Below, piece after piece: positions 58,320 through 64,000 of a stretch of DNA of 64,000 nucleotides (position 1 is the stretch's first letter; each line of letters begins with the position of its first letter). The position numbers and the translations under genes were made by a program. The notes under the pieces were generated by a model. The model saw nothing but the letters and a program-made list of their open reading frames with translations. It searched no databases and was not told the origin of the DNA. The stretch comes from Fasciolopsis buskii (Eukaryota > Platyhelminthes > Trematoda > Plagiorchiida > Fasciolidae), in NCBI GenBank assembly GCA_008360955.1, contig LUCM01009250.1, positions 9,846 through 73,845 of the forward strand, in the 5' to 3' direction.

Positions 58320-61115
58320 CTTTAACTGTCTACGCTACAATTCTGTCATCCCTTTCCGTTAATTTGTTGTCGGATGTTTGGTTCTATTATGTTTTCCGGA
58401 ATTTATTTTGTTCAAAAACCATATCGTTTCTCAAGATGGGCTGAGATCCGGTGTTTCTGCACCTCAATGATCTTCTCATCGATCTAAAAGAGTCATTCGT
58501 GCTGGCTATCAGGCAGCTCTTAAATGCACCCTTCCAGCCCAGATGTTCATTCCGGCTCTGTTGAGTACCAATATTCACCCTCTGTTTGCGAAAATGTCGG
58601 ACTTGTCCCTCACACTTCAATTACCGATCCATTTTCACAAGTATGTCATCTGCATACAAGAATCGTGGCTGAACCCGGATTCGCTGATTCACTCGTGTCG
58701 ATAGACAGCTTCAGACTCCATCGCCAGGACAGAAGTTCAAACAAAAAAAATGGGAAGCGGTGTGGCCACATGCATAAACTCCTTCTGGTCTGGTGAATCC
58801 GAAGCTGTTTATAAGTACTCGCTAAACGGAAGTGACTGTCTCCCGACACAGTGTCATCTTAGGTTTCCTCGTCGTAACAGCATTATCGTAACAAATTTAT
58901 ACATTGCCCCCTTTAGCTCGTGACAAAATGTCGCATCTTTTTTCGACTTTTTCTAATATTTATTGATCTTCTTGAGGATAATCGCATATTATTGTGGGTG
59001 ATTTTAATCATGTATCTACCCTACCACTGACTGTGTTTGATTTGACGGATCTCTGCATTTCTCCCACCAGAGGCGATTCCATTGTAGACATAGTTGTTAC
59101 CAACCACCCCGTTTTATTTTCAAGTGGCGATCATTGTTTGCTTTTGTTAAGGACCAAGATATACTCTGGATCAGCCTTCCTTTCCTTCAGGCGAACAAAG
59201 CAAATCCGAGTTCACCTCCGCAACTTTTCACACAACAGCCTTACTCTTCTTCAGAAATCCTTTCGGTCCCATCTACCTGTTTCTCTTTTGAACTCCTGCC
59301 CAATGACAACGCCAAACCTTTCACAGAGACGGCCAACGCAATCTTCGATATTTTCCGTCCCTCAGAAATACTATTCGTCTCAAATGGCCATATCCCCTAC
59401 AAGATACTGAATTCTCTAAGGAGACGCAAGGCGCACTTCCACAAATCCCGTGATAACCCAAGCTTGCGGTATATTTCCAATCTAATAAAAGCTGAAAGCA
59501 ACCGAATAGATACTACATTCGCCAGCCAACTCATGAATGGTAACAGTAATCGATTCCTATGGCAAGGCATTCGACTGTTGTGTGGGAAGAGGTGGAAACA
59601 TGCAAAAACTTCTGCGGATGTCGACAGCAATCAAGGTCTCATCCATCTTTCAACTTATCCGCCAGCTATATTTGGACAGGATGATGATACGACAGTTACA
59701 AGATTTTCCAGAGAAGCTCGTGCTCAACCTTCTGCGCACCACTAAAATTATTACAGGGGTTGGTCCCGAGAGTCTGTCCTCAGCTCTTTTAAGGCACAGT
59801 GCCACGACTCTGATCGATGCATTCACCTCTCTGATTAACTAATCATTATGCTTGCCTTCTATCCGTGTTCACTGGAGACCCATCATTATTATTCCCATCC
59901 CAAAATCTACCAGTATGACTGCTTCAACAAAACGCTTTCGCCCCACCGCCTTAACATCTTCTGGTCTCAAACTGATGGAGCGTGCCATATTTAAGCGCCT
60001 GCGTTCTTCTACTTATCCTCCTGACGACCCTTCTTAGTTTGTCTATGAATCTAACAGGTCCACTTTGGACCCTGTCGTCTGCCTCATTCACCACATTTGT
60101 AAGTCCCCAAAAGCACCAATGAAATCCATCCGTTGCGCCTTTCTGGACTATTCGTCGGCATTTGATTCTGTGCCACGGTCTCTTCGAATTCACAAACTGC
60201 AAACATTTGGTTGTCCCAGTTCTTTATTAACATGGCTGTCTGTTTACTTTACTAACCGATCCCAGTGCACACGAATGCACGGTAAAGTTTCGAATCCGTC
60301 GACTAATAACTCATGTGCTGTTCTTTCATCGTTTCTTTCCTCTACTTACATCAGCGACTTATCTACTAGCTCACACTCTCATTTGTTTAGGTACGCTGAT
60401 GATATTTCCCTCTCTCAAGCCATTTCGAACAACGATGATTTTCAAAGTTTTTCCAACTACCTATCTCCTATCTTTGATTTCTCTGCATGAGCTGGTTTAG
60501 ATATCAACACATCTAAATGTTCCGAATGTCCCTTCTCTCTCCCTCGATCGGCCTACCCATCCGAAACGTCTTCCAGCAACTCCAAACCACTTATCAGGGT
60601 TGATTCTGTGAAATATCTAGGAGTTATTATTGATAAAAATCTGAAGTGGACTACTCACATTTCTACCTGTGTAAAGAGTCTCCGGCGGTTGTCATTTCAA
60701 ATTAGAAAGCTTCTACACCACAAAGTGAAACAAAGCACCATCTCCCGATTTGTATGCCAATGTTTTTCCAATCCTTCTTTAGTGTTCTCCCGTCATTCTT
60801 CCAGGTTTTCTTAAAAAAGACCAAAACTTTTCACCGGGGACTATAAATCATTATCCCGATATCTTTCTTACCACTAACTGAATTGTCCCTTAATCTGTGA
60901 CCAGCACTTATCAACATGTGAGAAGTTTGCTCGCAAAATTTTTCTGATCCCACGCATCCTCTGCACAACGATCTTTCAAACTGTCCTTCTCATATTTGTA
61001 CACGATCCGCTTTTCGTTCCATACCTTCCAGAATCAATATCTATAGGAAATCCGCTGTCCCATATTTAGCACAAATTTTGACAGACCGTCACCGGGTTTC
61101 AGCCGACTTCCTGAG
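58320..61115 (+). mobile_element. near full-length CR1-like LINE (copy B), broken
   Basis: The endonuclease begins near 58640 with VICIQESWLNPD (catalytic glutamate motif), followed by NLYIAPF near 58895 and VGDFNH near 58993-59011. An RT precursor region follows (QGIRLLCGKRWKH near 59560). The RT itself has IIIPIPKSTSMT...KRFRPTALT (about 59880-59950), then CAFLDYSSAFDSVPRS (motif A, near 60140), and an intact YADD box (60392-60403). Downstream, SVKYLGVIIDKNLKWTTHIS (near 60605) and IRKLLHHK follow. Premature stops and shifts are frequent (near 59150, 59745, 60035, 60490). The 3' boundary is set by loss of similarity to copy A and is uncertain. Confidence 0.85.
60065..60490 (+). pseudogene. 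CR1-like reverse transcriptase palm (broken)
   Basis: This 141-codon frame carries RT motif A (FLDYSSAFDSVPR) and motif C (RYADDISLSQ), both with intact catalytic aspartates. Motif B, expected as a QG-x-x-LSP-type block, reads SCAVLSSFLSSTYISDL, lacking the QG. The gene is closed by stops on both sides. CR1-type enzymes act in the nucleus by target-primed reverse transcription. This copy is inactive. Confidence 0.8.
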
Positions 61116-64000
61116 CAACTTGACATAATGCTTTATAATCATTCCTGGATGAGTTCTTTCACCTCCTTGCCCAGCAGACGAGTCGAAGTCCGGCTGATCA
61201 TTTCCTTTACCTGATTTCAGACAATGGTATTCTATAGGCTCATGGTGCATGTTAACCAACAAATAAATTGCTGACGCTGCATACTGACCAGCTTTTTGGT
61301 TTCTTTCAGGATCACTGGAATTGTACAAGGTGCCCCTAAAGAGACAGATCAAATGTTGAATTCGTATTTACTGTACTAGAAAACAAATATGACCACGTAA
61401 ACCACAACGTTTTAAACTTGATCAATAAAATGTGCTAAAAATCTACACTTGGTCTCTTGGCTTGGATCACTAGTTAGGGTGATTAACACTCTAACTATCA
61501 AGCTGTAATTTTGCCTGTTCCATTTTCTCAGTGCGTTATTTTGTCTGAATTCGTGTGTATTCATAAGTCGATGCTGCGAAAACAAATTGCGAAGTATATC
61601 GAAAAAATCTCTATCACTCTTATTTTAGCACTATTTATACTATTTATGCCGAACAGTAAAGTGGACGAAGGAGAGTGTACCTTCCAACGACTAAATTAGA
61701 TTTGTTGATTCTCCCTTGTCCTAAGTATGGGGGTAAATCATTGAATCTCAATAGGCTTCATTACGAGACAATTAATTCAGCGAAGTGTCGGTATTTTCAG
61801 CTAATGACGGGGCGAAACATGTATGCACACACGCGCATCAGCATGCACTAAGACAATTCGACGTTGGTCAACAATTACGTGATCGCGAGTTTTTCCGTGG
61901 TGGGACTACACAAACCAAATTATTGTGAAATGCAGTCAAAATGAGAAAAATATCAAACAACTATCAGTCCTACAAGTGGAGCCTTGTTTACGAGTGTGGC
62001 CACTTTTGGAAGTGCCATCATTTTCAACCCGCGGCTCAAATCCTTAGTGACCGGGAGTGGTGAGATTGCACTCCTCCGTCAGTGGGAAGTTGATGTTCAT
62101 GTGTGAGAATATTGAAGTATCGATTTTTCCAGTACCAGTTACCGGTCATTTTTGTGTCATCAAATATAGTCTCAATAATAGTGGCTCCAAGCATTGCACA
62201 AATGCTTGATCGTGAGTTAACTAAACCTTCTAAAATGCTGCAAATGCATTTCTGTTTAATTGGCTACGTTAGCTTTTCTGTTCTTATTTAGAATATACTA
62301 TAATAGGAAGCCAAAATGGATGGGATTTTGTCGGTGTGTGCGTTTTCTAAACTCATCGAACTGACGCGATCCAAAAACACCCCCGAAACGATTCATACAA
62401 CGGCTTATGTTCAAAGTCCTGGATGTTCATTGTATGTAAAACGACTGGTATATCGTTGTACTCATTTATCATTTTGGTGGTAACATTAAGGATCTGTAAA
62501 GTAAATTAGACCTCATGATGTCTAAGTTGAATGATCCATTTTCGTCAGTTTCCGGTTAGAAAACCGATACGAACATGGTGAATAACCGTTACGGATGACC
62601 CCCAAAAGAGAATAGAACAGCTATACACAAGCTGCAAACAGCAAAATGTAACAAACCGCTTATTTCATATTTTCCGTTTTATACGAAATTCTGAATCTCT
62701 TAGTCAAAGACGTGATCCGCGTATCCGTGTGATGCATCTACAGCGTTAAGCTCCAGCTAGTACTGAGGAGGCAGATTAAATTAGCCGAAACGAAAAGATC
62801 GAACCAAGGTGATGCAATTCATTAGGTGCTCTAAAGAGTACCGGTTAGTTGGCATGAAAACATTTTGTCGTCGGTAGCATAGTCCATGTCAGTTTATTAA
62901 ACCAATTCCGAAATCGACGAAGCGCCCCCAAAGTAAAACCGATTCTCGCGACATTTACCCAGGCGCTGAGACTGACTAGTCCTTTTCATGCTTACTTTGA
63001 CAAATTCTTTCAATTTCTTCAACCTTGCCGCGATTTGCCGCTGCGCTATGGGCCTCTCATGAGCTCATTAATCACATTTTAGATTGATGGGAAATCTTGT
63101 TGGCTACAAAATACTGCAATAAAACTTCATCAGAACTTTTAACAGTAATTTTATCCAATTATTTATGTGCTTATTGCTTGTGGCATCCATTTACATTCTC
63201 CAAACGCCCTCTTTTCCATACCCATCGAAATTAGTTCCAAATGGCTATCAGGATTTACGTGTTTGTCGTTTCCGGTAGGTTAAATGAGGTTTGCGGCAAA
63301 AATGTTCAGTGCGCCGCGATTGACAGGGATATATCGGCTCGCGTTAGTTTCAAAGATAATGCATCGATTTGTTAGTAGCTCGGTGGTCGTCTCTTGAGTA
63401 GCCAGAAATATGGATTTTGGTGAAACTTAAAATGGGCATTAAAGCACTACAATATTCATTTTGATACATCAGTTTATGTCGATGCCAAAAACTTAAACGC
63501 AGTCCCAATGAGACCTCACTGCGAGATTTTTCAAGCCAAGCATCTGTCATGACGCATTCTCCTCGATATATTCCGCGGGATTTTCATTGGCTCTTATCAA
63601 TTCAGGTCGCAGCATGAAACATTTTTCAACCCAGCATAAACCAGACTATTCGATGGGATAAAATTCCAAATATTCAAGTAGAACAGCGGAGACTGTTACT
63701 ACATTCTTAGTTATTGTGACTCCATAATCAGTTTGCTAAGACTATAGAAAAATTTTCTTACAGTTTATTGAATCGGATCTAATTTGCTCGCCTGACTTCT
63801 GTGATCAAGGCGATCCCATATAAATGGAAGATTTGTTGAGGCTTTCAGGAGATGATAGAAGTTGAATTCAGTGAAATTGTGAGGGTAAATTTTTAACTTT
63901 TTGAAAGCTTCTACTCAAAGAATTTAATATTATTCTTCTGGCCAGTGACCATGGGCTCATGATCCTTGATTAACATTCTGCGCAAATGAAGCGAACGCAC
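61116..64000. other. non-coding stretch to window end
   Basis: Nothing supported. Open frames are short and show no family features. Confidence 0.5.

Noticed and set aside
1..64000. CRISPR arrays, prophage or bacterial operons
   Set aside because: No regularly spaced repeats or dense coding; introns and LINE/SINE content mark the sequence as eukaryotic.

Overview
This 64 kb window looks like flatworm nuclear DNA, most likely from a digenean trematode. Coding DNA is sparse. The one well-supported gene carries very short introns (38 and 42 nt). Most recognisable sequence is non-LTR retrotransposon debris of an RTE-like and a CR1-like family, plus tRNA-derived SINEs. There are no operons, ribosome binding sites or CRISPR arrays. 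The assignment is an inference from retroelement type and gene structure; no species marker is present.

Layout. 1-925: 3' end of an RTE-like LINE (+). 1113-3195: degraded CR1-like LINE (+) and a second CR1 endonuclease piece. 4314-5413: a three-exon nocturnin gene (NOCT, +), the clearest host gene. 6.3-12.8 kb: simple repeats, a SINE with a tRNA-like head, and a 1,118-bp inverted duplication (7569-8686 and 9381-10498) whose inner edge touches the only N in the window (8687). 13.26-16.33 kb: a SINE, a 1.26-kb CAT/ATG-type microsatellite, and an internally deleted RTE copy (-) that carries a nested SINE. 23.14-27.12 kb: a near full-length but broken RTE copy (+) with the same nested SINE. 28-50 kb: mostly non-coding DNA with a C1q-domain exon (45200-45453, -), a few candidate exons and dispersed repeats. 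51.32-54.0 kb: a third long RTE copy (-). 54987-56207: an unrecognised 406-codon reading frame (-) that probably contains a real exon. 58.3-61.1 kb: a near full-length CR1 copy (+). 61.1-64 kb: nothing recognised.

Host genes. Nocturnin is an endonuclease/exonuclease/phosphatase-fold enzyme that removes the 2'-phosphate from NADP(H) in animals studied. All its signature motifs are present here. The C1q exon and the 54.9-56.2 kb frame are probably parts of larger genes whose other exons could not be placed.

The most interesting structures are repeat-born: an 0.8-kb near-identical tract shared by two otherwise divergent RTE copies (gene conversion or over-polishing); an RTE derivative that keeps its 5' leader and 3' third but has lost endonuclease and reverse transcriptase; a long microsatellite that appears to have grown from an RTE 3' tail; a near-perfect palindrome beside an assembly N; two tRNA-headed SINE families; and at least two short dispersed repeats that fit no family I know. 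All comparisons were made by eye, so identities and edges are approximate.
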